A stretch of DNA of 64,000 nucleotides, taken from Chionoecetes opilio (Eukaryota > Arthropoda > Malacostraca > Decapoda > Majidae). Location: contig JACEEZ010020120.1 of NCBI GenBank assembly GCA_016584305.1, positions 84,570 through 148,569 on the forward strand. The letters run 5' to 3'. Positions 39,510 through 52,249 of this stretch are shown one piece after another. The translations under genes were made by a program, and so were the position numbers. Positions within the stretch are counted from its first letter, which is position 1. The number at the start of each line of letters is the position of its first letter. The notes beneath the pieces are model-generated. The model saw nothing but the letters and a program-made list of their open reading frames with translations, had not been told where the DNA came from and ran no database searches.

Positions 39510-40880
39510 ATTTAGTAAAAAAAATTACGAACCCGTAAACAATCAAGGTAAAAAACAAGAACAACTGCACGAGTCTCCAACCAACACTGCTTACAGTCCC
39601 GGCGGACTTTTAATAACGGGACCTACATCTGAGTTGTATTGCCAACACTATTACACGGATGAAGTTACTGAATGCATGGACACGAAAAGCTGCTGAGGAA
39701 AATAGAAAATATATAAAAAAAACTTGGCAGCGTGCGGAAGCAGTAGTTAAGCTAACTTGCTGCGGGAAATGGTGACCAATCATCATAAAACCATGTACAG
39801 GGGACACTATTCTCATCCACCATGACTCTCATCGCACCATTGAGTAACGACAGTCATTACACGTGGTTAGAAGGGATGCTCTCTCCTCTCTCTCTCTCTT
39901 CTCTCTCTCTCGCTCTCTCTTCACTATTCTCCTCTAACTGCTCTCGTCTCGATCTCTTCTCTCATCTCTCTACTACTCGGTGTGTCATCGTTGCTCATTC
40001 GTTAATGTCACGGCATGAGGGTGCGCGGGACACGCAGACCCTGCCAGACCGGTAGCCACGACGTCCATGGTGCGCGCTATACCCTAAGAACTGACTTCAG
40101 ACAACGCATGGCAGGAACTACCCGTGTAGGTCGCACGCGGGCCTTCTTGGTAGCTCACTGACGGTTTGCTATAGGATAATTCTAGGCAGGACTAGTTCGC
40201 AACACTATTTTGGCAGAAATACTATACAGATCGTTATATAAGAATAAATAAATAAAAAAATAAATAAAGTAAAATAAATAAAATATAATGATTAGATATA
40301 TATCTATATAGAATATATTATATTAATATATGTATAGTATAATATATAGTTATGTATAGGGTAAGTATATATATTATATATATTTATTGTTTATTTATAT
40401 ATAATGAGACATACATCGGCAAGCGAGTCACACATGACTAGGATTAACGAGCCAGTCGAAATGCATATTAATGTTCTGTACACGTCATGCCAGCTTGCAT
40501 GCCTGAGGTGCTATGGTGATGGTGAACATTAACTACGCCAATGGCGCTGCGTTGCAAATGTCAACACTCAGATAAATGTCCAACACGTGCATCACATTGA
40601 AAATACTGTCGCCTCAAGCATGTTAAAATTTCACTTAGTTCAAATGAATGTGGATTGGTGATGTAGTAATCACGCCACGGCCTGTATGCAAAATTGTACG
40701 CTTTCGCACGCTGAAATGCACCACCAGTTACGTGCTACAATATCAAGGACTCGAAGCTGGAAGATATGATTTGATTTTAAATATTGTGGAAATTCATAAG
40801 GGGAAGGTCAGCACTGTAAACTTGGTGTACGAGTCAAAGGGCCGCGTGAGGGGTGCGGACTGTCCGTCCATCGCGGTGGC
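39510..40880. repeat. Segmental duplicate, copy A (noisy)
   Basis: Aligns end to end with 42,803-44,010, from TTTAGTAAAAAAA through CACGAGTCTCCAAC, CATCATAAAACCATGTACAG, a CT tract, an AT tract and CGTGAGG.GTGCGGAC to GTCCGTCCATCGC. Copy A carries many single-base insertions, and its CT and AT tracts are broken up. It includes a LINE 3' tail at about 40,105-40,170. No gene was seen. Confidence 0.85.
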
Positions 40881-40971
40881 ACCTCATCCTCCTTCCTTCC
40901 ACCTCCCACCTTCGTCTCTCCACTTCCTACCCACCCTCATCCACTTCTAAAAAATATGTTACAATACTGAT

Positions 40972-40973
<2 letters not shown>

Positions 40974-41062
<89 letters not shown>
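40974..41062. repeat. (GA)n microsatellite
   Basis: GA run with one GG interruption. Confidence 0.95.
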
Positions 41063-41063
<1 letters not shown>

Positions 41064-41217
41064 GCTGGGACAATACCAATACATAGACAGATGAACAACA
41101 TAGCAGCAGTTAATCAACAGAAGACCCATATTACCTACCCCTCCACAGCGCCGAGTAGGTATCAAGGTTTTCCCTCTTACTCCCCACCCACCCCCCCTAA
41201 CATCAATTCCCTAGAGT

Positions 41218-41432
41218 AGGAAGAGGAGGAGGAGGAGGAGGAGGAGGAGGAGGAGAGGAGGAGGAGGAGGAGGAGAGGAGGAGGAGGAGGAGGACGAGGA
41301 GGAGGAGGAGGAGGAGGAGGAGGAGGAGGTAGGAAGAGAAAGACTGGAGTAGGAGCTGGAGGAGGAGGAGGAGGAGGAGGAGGAGGAGGAGGAGGAGGAG
41401 GAGGAGGAGGAGGAGGAGGAGGAGGAGGAGGA
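41218..41432. repeat. (GGA)n array
   Basis: GGA trinucleotide repeats in two blocks separated by TAGGAAGAGAAAGACTGGAG. Confidence 0.95.
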
Positions 41433-41661
41433 CAACAACGCGTATATAAAGAAATAGGAAGGTCAGACGTTTTATACAATGGACATCAAAACAGTGCGCA
41501 GTATTCAGGATGCAAACGTATAAAAGTGAACTGAATAGGGTATAAGGTGGACGGCAATAGTGGTAATACTATAGGTGATAGTGGACGACTTATTCCACTT
41601 AGGTATGTTCCAAGGATTATACCATCAAATTTTTTACACTTTTTACCACTTTCAACCACCA

Positions 41662-41770
41662 TCATCACCATCACAGCCCTCAAGAATGTGCAGGGCCAAC
41701 CACCGGAGCCCTCAAGGAACAAATAATAGTCTACAGACGCTATAGGCTTCAAGGTAAAAAAAAAATAATA
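41662..41770 (+). mobile_element. SINE family 1, 3' fragment
   Basis: CATCACAGCCCTCAA, GGAGCCCT, CTACAGACGCTATAGGC and the AAGGTAAAAAAAAA tail match the end of the SINE at 1,352-1,697. The tRNA head is missing. Confidence 0.65.
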
Positions 41771-41980
41771 ATAATAAAATAAAAACCTCTGTACATGCAC
41801 TGACGAGGTTGACGATACTCGAGACACAGTTATGATATATACGCCCACCACACACCTTTGAAGGAAGAAAAACCTGCACTCCATTAAGATGACAACCTCT
41901 CAGCAGCCTATATAATTAAGGAGGTAAAGACGGGTAGTAATGATTCACACTTTCTCTTACTTGTCTGGAGAAGCTCTTAA
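41771..41980. other. Unassigned sequence
   Basis: No feature was recognised. Confidence 0.5.
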
Positions 41981-42198
41981 CCCCTTCACGCCCAGATCTT
42001 TCCTTTTCTATAAAAAAAATCGTGTTGTTAGCCATTAAATTACGAAAAGTAACTTAATATACCAAATTAGTTAGTTGACAAGGATACTAAACAGGTCATA
42101 TCTTACATAGGTCATTACATATTGCTTATATTCACTAAAAAAAAAAAATCTAATGGCACCCAAATTACAATGGAAATTACGTTCTGGGTCTCAAGGGG
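41981..42198 (+). mobile_element. piggyBac-like MITE, copy 1
   Basis: 218 bp, flanked by TTAA on both sides (41,977-41,980 and 42,199-42,202). The ends CCCCTTCACGCCCAGA and TCTGGGTCTCAAGGGG are imperfect inverted repeats. TTAA duplication with CCC-starting ends is the mark of piggyBac-type elements. Related copies are at 53,225-53,432 and 57,399-57,606. Non-coding. Confidence 0.8.
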
Positions 42199-42202
42199 TT
42201 AA

Positions 42203-42802
42203 TGTGACGTCTCTATGCCACCCACGCAAAGCTATGCATTGATCCCTATACCAGAGGACATGGACAGAGGACATGGTGTGCGGTAAGGAGTCACGGTTCT
42301 AACTAAGCCCGAGGGATGCTGTGCTATAAGTAGTCGGGCGACACTCAAGACATTATTCTTATTTCTTTTCCTTCGTGGTAATTTTGCAAAGTGTGTAAAA
42401 GTGTGTGTGTAAAAATAAGTGAAACGAAGGGAAGGAATGAAGATGGAATGAAATAATAAAAAAATAAAGAAAGTAGTAGAGGAAAGAGGGATGGAGAATT
42501 GGGATAAATATTTGGATAGGTAAAAATAGAGAAGAAAAAAATGTCAACCCAAAAAATAGATATTGTAAAAAGTTTGGTAGTTTGGAAATGTGAAGTAAAG
42601 TTATAATAATGTGAGTGGGTAGATAGATAGGCAGAAGTAGTAAGGTTACTTGTATTATGAACGCGACCAGCCAGCCAGCCAGTCAGTCAGCTGTCACACA
42701 CATATCAACGAAAACGAGTGACATATTATACACACACACACAAAAAAAAAAAAGAAAAAAAAAAACCTACTGCTAATTTTCATGATAAATTGATTCGCCT
42801 TT
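42203..42802. other. Unassigned sequence
   Basis: No gene. A short CAGC/CAGT run is near 42,670. Confidence 0.5.
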
Positions 42803-43135
42803 AGTAAAAAAAAAATTCAGGCCCCTTAACAAATCAAGGTAAAAACAAGAACACTGCACGAGTCTCCAACAACACTCTTAAATACCCGGCGGACTTTTAA
42901 ACGGGAAAACTTTGCACAACACTTTCACGGAAATTACTGAATGCGACACGAAAACTGCTGAGAAAATAAAAATATATAAAAAAAACTTGGCGAGTGAGAA
43001 GCAGTAGTATAGCTAACTGCTGCGGGGAAATGGTGAATACAATCATCATAAAACCATGTACAGGGGACACTATTATCATCACCATGACTCTCATCACCAT
43101 TAGTAACGACAGTCATTACACGTGGTTAGAAGGAT

Positions 43136-43248
<113 letters not shown>

Positions 43249-43457
43249 TACTGTCACGGCTGAGGGGCGACACAGACCTGCAGACCGGTGCCACGACGGC
43301 CAGGTGCGCGCTATACCCAAAAACTGACTTCAGACACAGGCAGGAACTACCTCGTGTAGGTCTCGCGGCCTCTTGTAGCTTCCTTACTTTCTTATGTATA
43401 TTCTAGGCAGGACTAGTTCGCAACTTTTCAAATACGATAAAGATCATTATATAATAA

Positions 43458-43484
<27 letters not shown>

Positions 43485-43556
<72 letters not shown>

Positions 43557-43557
43557 T
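43485..43557. repeat. (AT)n microsatellite
   Basis: Near-pure AT run after an (AAAT)n run at 43,455-43,485. Confidence 0.96.
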
Positions 43558-44010
43558 CATTTGTTTATTTATATATAATGATACATAATCGGAAAGGCAG
43601 TCACACATACTAGGATTACTGACCCATCGAAATCATATTAATGTCTTACACGTCAACCAGCTTGCATGCCTGAGTGTCATGGTGATGGTGAACATTTAAC
43701 TCGCCAATGGCGGCTGCGTTGCAAATTTCACCCACTCAGATAAATGTCCACACGTTGCATCACATGAAAATACTAGTCGCCTCAAGCATTGTTCAAATTC
43801 ACTTAGTCAAATGACTTTGGTATAGTTATATCACGCCCCCGGCTGTCCTGCAAAATACCTTTCACGCTGAAGGCACCTCCAGTTACGTGCTACAATATCA
43901 AGGACTGAAGCTGATTTGATTTTAAATATTGAAATTCATGTGAAGGTCAGCACTGTAACCTTACACTCAAAGGGCAGCGTGAGGTGCGGACGTCCGTCCA
44001 TCGCCGTGGC

Positions 44011-44505
44011 ATTCAACAGCATTTCTAAGGAGGCCCCACGTTGACCCATAACGCCCTGTGTGCTTCCGCTGCCCTGCCGCGACCTGAGGCACGACACCAG
44101 GCTTATGATTCTGCCTCGCTACATTCCGTGCGGGTAATGTGTGTTTACACTCTGAAGGAAGCACTTACCCGGCAGGCCTCACCGAGCCGCGGGAGGGAGG
44201 CGGCGTATTTCAGGCAGAGTAACATAGGCCGCATGGAATTCATTGAAACGTTCACTATAAACTGCCTACGAGCCGGCGAACGTGAACGCATGAATATGCT
44301 GTGTATGTGTGCAGTTTCAGAACTATTTTTAATACAAATGACTGTGTTCAATTAAAAGAATGTGATACAGATTTTTTGGAAATATAAATTTCTACATATG
44401 TTTCAACAAAATACTCCTGCAGGGAAAATTAAGCGAAAAAGATATTTGGATTATTGCGCAATTACTTGTAGCGTGCAAATGTTTGCATTAATGTAAGCAT
44501 AACAA
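44011..44505. other. Unassigned sequence
   Basis: A 104-codon + frame at 44,041-44,355 has no recognisable domain. No other feature. Confidence 0.45.
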
Positions 44506-44506
44506 C

Positions 44507-44569
<63 letters not shown>

Positions 44570-44595
44570 CACACACCACACACACACACACACAC

Positions 44596-44658
<63 letters not shown>

Positions 44659-44713
44659 ACAAAGAAGAGGAAGGAGAGCAGACAACACATTCTCTCTCTC
44701 TCTCTCTCTCTCT

Positions 44714-44780
<67 letters not shown>
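44507..44780. repeat. Compound (CA)n-(GA)n-(CT)n microsatellite
   Basis: A CA run, then a GA run (about 44,595-44,650), a 40 bp spacer, then a CT run (about 44,692-44,780). The GA and CT blocks are complementary and can fold into a long hairpin. Confidence 0.95.
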
Positions 44781-44783
<3 letters not shown>

Positions 44784-46550
44784 GCATTCATATTTCCATT
44801 ACACCCCTTCATCATGCCGGAGGAGATCAACATTCCCCCTCGTTCCTGCATCGACAAGAAGTCACTTCACAGATCAAAACGAGTCATTCATTACACAAGT
44901 GGCCGGCGTGCTTGGCGAGGCCGTGAACGAGTGAACGAGTGAGGGGCTAGCGGGGAGGCGACAATTAATACGCGGAACTGCTCTTTCTCTCAAATCGTCA
45001 TTCATTTTCATCAAAAGAGGGTATACTGAAAAAAAGTTAACTGTTGAAGGAGAAGAAAGTAGGCTAGACAGACCCTGATCAGCCTGTGCTTGCGGCAAGG
45101 TTATAAATACACTGTTTTGTCACCGTAAAACATCTTGAGTCGTCTTTGATCTATATTGGCGAGCAAATGAGACAATTGGAATGTTCAAGTGTCACGCGGA
45201 ATTAGTAGCACTATTTGAATCTCCCCCGGCGTCCTTGATGGGGTGCAATAGGCTGCGGCATAGACCACTGTAGCTGCGGCAATACGCGGCACATCACCAT
45301 TTATACAAAGAATTCTCCATTGTATATCACTTATACGTACATACTTGGTGGAAAATACGTAATTGTTTCCTAGCCCACTAAGATAAGGAGCAAAGTGGAG
45401 GAAGTACAAATTGTAACCTTACCAAGAAAATATGAAATATGCAAATGTTCCTAAAAGGCATTGTAAGCATTACGTACCTCGGTCATTCAGGCACAATTGC
45501 TACAGAGGTAACCAACCAACATTAATACTCACGTGAGGGTTGTGCAGGTAGTTACAGCGAGTCGGGTGGAGGAGACAGGGGGGAGGTGGGAGGGTGGCAC
45601 AGCGTAACAGCCATGGACGTCTCGGAGTCTCCTAACCTGCCCCAGGCAAAACACCGGCACACGAACACTGCCTCCTTCCCTCACCTCTTTCCCTACCTCA
45701 GGCTGCAGCCTCCTGACATGGATGCGTTGCGGGCACACTCATTGTCCTCCACGAGGTGTTATGCCAATCCACTACAATGCCACGGATACACACGAGTTTG
45801 AAGGACACGAAACACCGTGCGCGGCGTGCGTGCACATGAGGCACATCACACTCAAGTCATGCGGCACATGCGCAGAGCCGCAGACCAACCATTACCACTG
45901 TTGCCAACTGTTAGGATACCCCTAAGGTAGATACTTTCCATTAATTCATAGGTGTATGAACATAGGGATGCCCAGAAAAATAATCTGAAAAACGTAGGGA
46001 TTTTTGGGATATTCATCCATTTTTTATTGGTATATTTTTCTGAAATATAAAAAAGCCAAATAATTAAAATATTTCGTATTTATATTATTTAAACTCACCG
46101 GCGCCTCAGGCGGCCGACAGCAACTATATAACTACAACTAAACTTACCCCCAGCTATATATTGTACTTTGTCCAGACAATTATTTGATGGCCGATTTCGC
46201 TTTACTGGTAATAGCCTATATAGGTGGGAAATGCATTGAATTAATATTCGTGTGGTTCGATATTCGACATTCGGCGATATACTGTATAATATACAGTAAT
46301 ATACAGTGTTGGCCTATATTATAGGCCTACACTTCAATATATTATGGATTAATCAGGGTTCACTTCACCCTTTCATTCAAACTGCGCTTTAAAGGATGGG
46401 TCACCTATATTATTATATATACCCATCCTACATAATATGAACCTTGTTGATAATTGTCTGGCTGCATAATAATAGTTATATGCATATGATTTAATGTAGT
46501 TAATATTCGGACGTGGAATAAATGCCAGAGATCAAAGATTGGAAATAAGT
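44781..46550. other. Unassigned sequence
   Basis: Relatively GC-rich at 45,540-45,880, possibly a 5' UTR or promoter, but without a supportable exon. AT-rich after 45,930. No repeat family was recognised. Confidence 0.4.
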
Positions 46551-46559
46551 TTCCTTAGG

Positions 46560-47030
46560 GGTACGTAGATGTGTGTGAGCAGAATGAAAGGTGACAGTAA
46601 TGAAGAAATGTATGGAAGATTTAGTATGACAAGCAAGGGAGACCAAGTAACCTGCATGTGGAGACACTGGAGTGGTGGAAATGGTGAGGCAGTCTGAGGT
46701 GGTATGGACACCTGACACTATACTACAACTGGTGGAACACTGCTGACTGGAAGACGGATAAAGTGCTGTTTCCCTCACAGGACAGGGATAGAGGAAGCTA
46801 GGGACGTAAGAGTGAGAGGATTGGAAGATGTGAGAATGAAGTGCATGGACATGTGCTAATATAATAGTATGAGAGGATGACCCCCTATTAAGTGGAAAGC
46901 TATAGTGCTGGAGCATGTGAGTGAAAGAAGGGATAAGAGAGTGAGAGGACTGGCAGATGATCATGTCAGAATGAGGTGCACTGGCAGACGCTGGAAGAGA
47001 GCTCAACGTCAAAGAAATGGTATTGTGCTT
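46560..47030 (+). pseudogene. Possible LINE C-terminal remnant
   Basis: Words typical of the tail of non-LTR retrotransposon proteins appear in shifting frames: LRWYGHL near 46,697 and RVRMRCTGRRWKRA-like near 46,967-47,010. No RT catalytic motif is present. Highly decayed if real. Confidence 0.35.
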
Positions 47031-47994
47031 TAAGACCATCGATGAATTTGCAGCTATGTATGCAATAACAATTAATTTTTTGTGCCATATGATTTGTTCA
47101 CTTCAGGATGTAACAAGCAGCGAAAATCCAATCCGCAGCTCATAGTGTGTGTCCTTGAATGTGCCGTGAACCCCCAAGGTCAGTACACGGCCTTGGTGAA
47201 CCTTATTTACCCTCCCGAATGCCCGCATGCTCGCGTCCGGGTTCACAGGTTTAACAGATAAGATAGGCAGGATTACAAATCATGGCATCGCAGGGCCTCA
47301 AACTCCACCTGTCAGTCACCCTCTCACCGAAAGTCTCTCCATGACCGTGTTCTCATTTTCACAATATTGGCAGTGAGTAAGCAAGTAATATTTCAGTCAC
47401 AATGCACCAATTTGGATGTTGACACAAACGGAAAGTCATGAAATATTTCCGTAAAACTATCAACCCAGCAATAGGCTACATCGATCTGAAAACATGCAAT
47501 GATTATATTTCATCCACAATCTAGCTGAGAGGAGAGTTGCCCAAACAAAGTGCTTGACAACGATGATAAGCTAAAACCGTGACTACGTTGTCGGATGTAC
47601 GATACTTATGTAGCTATACTTACATCTGCTTCCCCATAATAAGCTAGTGTTACCCCCTGCCTCTCACACTGCATGTGGTCTTATTACGCACCTTCCTTCA
47701 ACCAAAAGCGTAAGTAAGTGAAGCGTTTTTGTTTTATGGTGAAATATTGTATATAAGTGTGAAGAGGAGACTACTTTTTCCCCCATTTTGATCGTAGACC
47801 TTGTTAGAGTGAGGAGGTTGAAATTTGATAGTTGATAGAAAAAAGTTGATAGTCTCAAACTAATCCGGACAAGTTTTCCTTCAGCTTCAGGTAGTAGAAA
47901 TATATATCTACACTCAACTTGCAAAAATAAAGATTTGATTCTGTGATTTGATTTTGTGAAAAAGTCTACAAAACGAAAGACAGACATGCAACTA

Positions 47995-48039
<45 letters not shown>

Positions 48040-48698
48040 TTTGCTGTGGTTTGATTTAAGGAATTTCCTACGGTAGGCTCTTCCTCTATTCTACGCCTCT
48101 TTTACTCCAGCTGGGTTAGACTGGTTCGTCATTTGCATCCAAAAAAGTTTCTTAAGTATTTGAATGATATCTGTATTGCATCAAAATACATTCTGAGGGC
48201 ACTGGTAATTGTACATAGAATAAAGCAAGAGTGGAAGGTACAGTAGTAGAAGTAAAAAAACATAGACACTTCTCGTCCACCGTCTCTCTTCACGAAACAT
48301 GTTCCTTGCCAACCCTCCTGCCGAGAGAAAGTAGGAAGCCCGCGCTACCTGCCTTACCTGTGCGACCCTGCCCTAATTTGCATGATATAATTCCTGGCGC
48401 GGGTCGGCGCTGATAACCTAAAAGCGGGAACCTCCTTTCTCTGTGTGCGCACCCTTAGTAATTACAGCATTTATAATATAACAATGTGGAAATCAAACAG
48501 AATCTCCATAATACCACTGGCCTTTTTGTTTGACTAGTCACTGGATCATTTATTAATTTAGTTTGTACCACACAAAGACCCAAAACAACCCCCTCACTCG
48601 GTTTAGAAAATATTGTTTAGTGAAGAAAAAAAAATTCTCACTCGTCCAATATTTTATCACAACAGGTATCTCTTAGTTTTTCCGAGGAGGGCGGACCC
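47031..48698. other. Unassigned sequence upstream of the EcKL gene
   Basis: Contains (GA)n at 47,998-48,037. A moderately GC-rich patch at 48,290-48,430 could belong to the promoter or a 5' UTR exon, but no TATA box or exon could be fixed. A CACAACAG acceptor-like site at about 48,658-48,665 lies in a frame open into the first coding exon. Confidence 0.4.
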
Positions 48699-48822
48699 AT
48701 GAATATCCCCAAGTCAGGTCGAGAAATCAGCTCGAAATGGGCCGAGTACATCCTGAGAGCTCATATGGCAGTCGCAGGCACCCCGGCCTTCCTTCAGGTC
48801 GACAACTGCACCGTCAGCGAAG
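48699..48822 (+). CDS. EcKL coding exon 1
   Basis: Encodes 41 aa plus one base (MNIPKSGREISSKWAEYI ... NCTVSE). The ISxxWxxxxL pattern fits the N-terminus of arthropod EcKL proteins. The donor is AAG|GTTTGT at 48,823. Confidence 0.75.
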
Positions 48823-51800
48823 GTTTGTCTTGTATAATAGGCATTTTTTGGATAATTTATAATTCATTCCATTCAATTATGTTATTTTATAATGAAGGCA
48901 AACTGAACGGTCTCTCTTTCTGAGGTCGAATTAATTTTGTATATTAACTATGAAAATGCCACATTAGTGCCGACCGGGGTAATTTGGTCCTGGTTTTGAC
49001 AAACTTTGATCTAGTTTCCAGATCTATGGAAATAAACAAACAAAAAGTTAATACAATCATAGGAGGGTCACTACCTATGTCATTAAAGTTTGAAAAAAAA
49101 TTCATTACAGCTCTGTTAGCAATACACTGCGAAGTGCGGACCGCATTGTTACACTAAATGGGGTAAATCGGACCTAACTCTGGGGTAAATTGGTCATATA
49201 TATATAAAAAAAAACTTTCTCTTCAAAATTTGACAAACCTCCAAAAACTTAAACAACATGTCATACCATGCCCATGGACACTATCAAACATTCTGTGAGC
49301 TGTTCTTCACATTCTCTGGTTAGGCGGAAAAGATGACCAACACGCACACGTTTGGGTTCCAGTCTTTGAGTTCCTAGTCTTTCTTCTTTTTCTAGGTCTA
49401 TGTTAGTTTTCTTTTATAATTTCTAAGCATTGTTACTTAATTTAGTAATATTTTACACTAGGGCCAGAATTCCCTACACAATTGGGAGTATGGTTTCTGT
49501 TTACCTTATTGGATTCTAGGAAACATTCTCTCTATGAGCTTCCGTCACAAGGCACTTCTTTCGGAGATATAAGATGTTTTTAATAGGAAGGAGATCCGAG
49601 TGTATAGGAGATATGAAAATTAAACTAACCTAACCCCACCTTTTGACTCACTAACCTAACCTAATCTAAGCTAACCCACGCTTTAACCTCCAAACTAAAG
49701 TCAAATCTGCATTAAAAAAGTGTCCGCGGCAAGGGAAGAACAGAGGCGATGCAGGTTACAAGAGGAAGAAGAGTCAGGCGCACGTAAACACTTGGCTCTC
49801 GCTTCCCTATGAACATGTCATTATCTTCGAAAGTAATGATTTGCGACGGAAACTCAGAGAAAATGTGTAGGGAATTTCGGTCCTGTAAAATAATACCGTT
49901 AGGTTACGTAATCAATGCCCATGTTAGGTTAGTTAACTAGCAGGGAGGTATGGGTGGGCATAGCCCCCCAGTTATGTCAGGAGAGTATTGGTTTATAGGA
50001 AGTATTGGTTGAAAATGCACATTTACCGTATCCATTAAGGTAAACAGAAATTATTCTCCCAATTGTGTAGAGAATTCTGGTCCTTGAGTAAAAATTTACC
50101 CTTAATTTATATACCAGCACCCTTAAACTAATTCCATATTAGCATGCAACAACCTGAAACAAAAGAAACAAGTGCAAATAAGCAGTTAATCCTCACCGTG
50201 ATATGCCGTGGGGGGTACATTACACTGGGTCCAATTTACCCCGCGAGTGTTTTTGTCACCGGGGTAAATACGGACCCAAACTGAGCATTGATCATACAAA
50301 AATGAGACAAGATAGAGCATTTCTGATATGTTCATGTTAAAGTAGAGGAAAAACATTCTATATACGCTTATTTACAAGAATGTACTCCGTCTCGTATTTG
50401 AATCCCATGAAAGTTCGCCAAATCAGCTGATTTTGTAAATAAACTTCGCCGCAATTTTTTTTGCTGTCATTTTACTCTTTTTCTATTTTGGTTCCTGGGT
50501 TCAGTTACATGTTGATATTTATATTCATATTAATACTAGAAATGTTAAAATGGTTGTTTTACTACATGGGATATTCAAAACTGTTACACTCTTATTTATA
50601 TTAAAACAAACACCAAAGCAAAGATGGCGGTCCGAATAGAACCGGTCCGTTGGAAGGACCAAATTACCCCGGTCGGCACTACATGACAATTATCCATCAT
50701 TCCAGTGTGGCAATCTGCTTGCTGTACACAATGGGTAGGATTATTTGTGCTAATTCTTATTTTGTTCTAATTTAGACTACTTAAAACAAAATATCCAGAA
50801 GTAGGCTATTCAGTGACAAATATCCAATCAATCATAGTCTCAATTATCTCAACAGACCTCGGGGATGGCTATAACTCGCAGGTGGTTTTCTTCAGTGTGG
50901 ACACCACAGAAAGGGAAGAGACCAGCTCCCCTGACGTGAAGAAGACATACCATCTGGTGGCAAAACTTTTAAAAGAAAACCCCCAATTCAAAGTACTCAA
51001 TAAGAAATTCAAGATCGGCTTAAAGGAATACCTGGTATACACTGACCTCATCAGTAACCTGAACAATATCCTAAGTGTCAAGGCACCTGAAGTGCCTCAG
51101 ATTTCTCTACCAAAGCTTATCTATGGAAAGTGCACTAGCAATGAATTTGCGTTAGTCATGGAGAACCTACAGCATGCTGGGTATGAAATGAATGACAAAC
51201 GGAAAGGGTTTGATGCTGAACAACTGATGGCTGCAGTTAAAAGGATAGCGATAGTCCACGCGGTATCCAGCGTGTTCCTTCAAACAGCAGATACCAGTAA
51301 ATACTCATGCTTTCCTACGGCTCAAGAGTACATGAATACCTTGAACATCATGATGGGAGTATCGCTCGAAATTTCCATAGAATTCCTCAAAAGTTCAAAG
51401 GAAAATGAGGAACTTGGCAAAAAGATAGAATCATGCAAGTCTTCTCTCTTGGAAAAAGCTTCTGCAGCCTTATTAAGTGACTATCCAGTTAAGTGCTTAG
51501 CCCATGGAGATCTTTGGAATAACAATATTATGTTGAAGTATAGTGATGCTCCAGATGAACAGAAAATCATTGAGGAAGTAAAAATAATTGACTGGGGAAA
51601 TACTTCTTGGGGTCCGCCAATATTTGATCTGCAGTACTTGGTGCACACTTCCACCAACCGTGCTGTCAGGAAGGAGAATCTCGATGAGGTATTGAGCCAT
51701 TACCACTCCACCTTCATGACGCTTACCACCCAACTTGGATACCCGCCCGGCAAATGGGACCTCTCTGACTTCAAGGCAGAATGGGAGAAGTCATATCCAC

Positions 51801-52117
51801 TTGGATTTCTTTTGGGTTGTTGCCTTACGGCAGGCACTCTAAGCACCACTAATCCTGCTAACAAAAAACCTGAACCTTCTATCCTTGACAAGCCACTGCT
51901 TCTTCCATTAAAGGTGTTAGTAAATGGCATGAAACTTGGGATGTTCAAGGTGCTCATGCCTGTGTTCATGTCCTCTGGTGGGAAAAAACTGTTTGCAGGT
52001 TTACTGAGAAAGCTCTTACAACCAACCCTGGAGGAGCTTAAATCTGGCAAGAATGAAGCAATGAATACTAGACTTCTTGAACTACTCTATGAAGCTGATG
52101 AAAATGGACTGTTATAG
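48699..52117 (+). CDS. Ecdysteroid kinase-like protein (EcKL, CHK kinase-like domain)
   Basis: Two coding exons, 48,699-48,822 and 50,856-52,117, predict 461 aa. The donor AAG|GTTTGT and acceptor TCTCAACAG|AC join in phase 1 to give NCTVSE-DLGDGYNSQ, which matches the glycine-rich start of the family (GDGY/GDNY). Visible kinase features are a probable ATP-site lysine in HLVAKLL (K78), the catalytic loop HGDLWNNN (258-265), and the metal-binding D287 in IIDWGN followed by FDLQYLV. Most members have D-F here, so D-W-G is a variation. EcKL enzymes phosphorylate small alcohols; the silkworm member acts on ecdysteroid C22-OH, and others are linked to detoxification. The substrate here cannot be told. 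No signal peptide or membrane segment was seen, so the protein is probably cytosolic. The 461 aa length is slightly above the usual 400-430. The start ATG at 48,699 is the first in the exon, but the frame stays open upstream, so an earlier exon is possible. Confidence 0.9.
48967..50679. mobile_element. Tc1/mariner-type non-autonomous element in EcKL intron
   Basis: Perfect 24-bp terminal inverted repeats starting GTGCCGACCGGGGTAATTTG (48,967-48,990 and 50,656-50,679). A TA dinucleotide borders each side (48,965-48,966 and 50,680-50,681), as left by Tc1/mariner/pogo transposition. 1,713 bp, no transposase. GGGGTAAAT-type motifs related to the ends recur inside near 49,157, 49,181, 50,230 and 50,263. 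A second inverted-repeat element lies nested at about 49,450-50,095. It fills 84% of the intron 48,823-50,855. Confidence 0.85.
49450..50095. mobile_element. Nested inverted-repeat element
   Basis: The arm at 49,461-49,512 (GGGCCAGAATTCCCTACACA, ATTGGGAG, TTTCTGTTTACCTTA) is inverted at 50,029-50,083. An internal block (GTTAGGTTAGTTAACTAG ... CAGTTATGTCAGGAG, 49,925-49,985) recurs at about 62,455-62,560. Non-coding MITE-like unit inserted in the larger element. Confidence 0.65.
50856..52117 (+). CDS. EcKL coding exon 2
   Basis: Starts with AC, completing an Asp codon, after the TCTCAACAG acceptor and runs to TAG at 52,115-52,117. It carries the whole kinase domain, including HGDLWNNN and IIDWGN. 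The frame is open upstream to about 50,777, and an alternative acceptor TTCTAATTTAG at 50,775 exists, but its phase does not fit the consensus donor of exon 1. Confidence 0.9.
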
Positions 52118-52249
52118 ACACAACATAGAATATTAATTTTCTAGTATTCAAAGATTGTTTTTTGGGGGGCATTTTGTTAGGGCAGTGCTAGAATAGGTGA
52201 GAGAAAGGGACGAGAGGATCAGAGCATGCAAGGAGAGAATGTAAAGACG

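Noticed and set aside
44041..44355. 104-codon + strand frame
   Set aside because: No domain, no splice or repeat support; may be chance in GC-richer sequence.
45529..45925. GC-rich patch with frames on both strands as a coding exon
   Set aside because: Neither frame resembles a protein I know; a 5' UTR or promoter is equally likely, and nothing fixes it.
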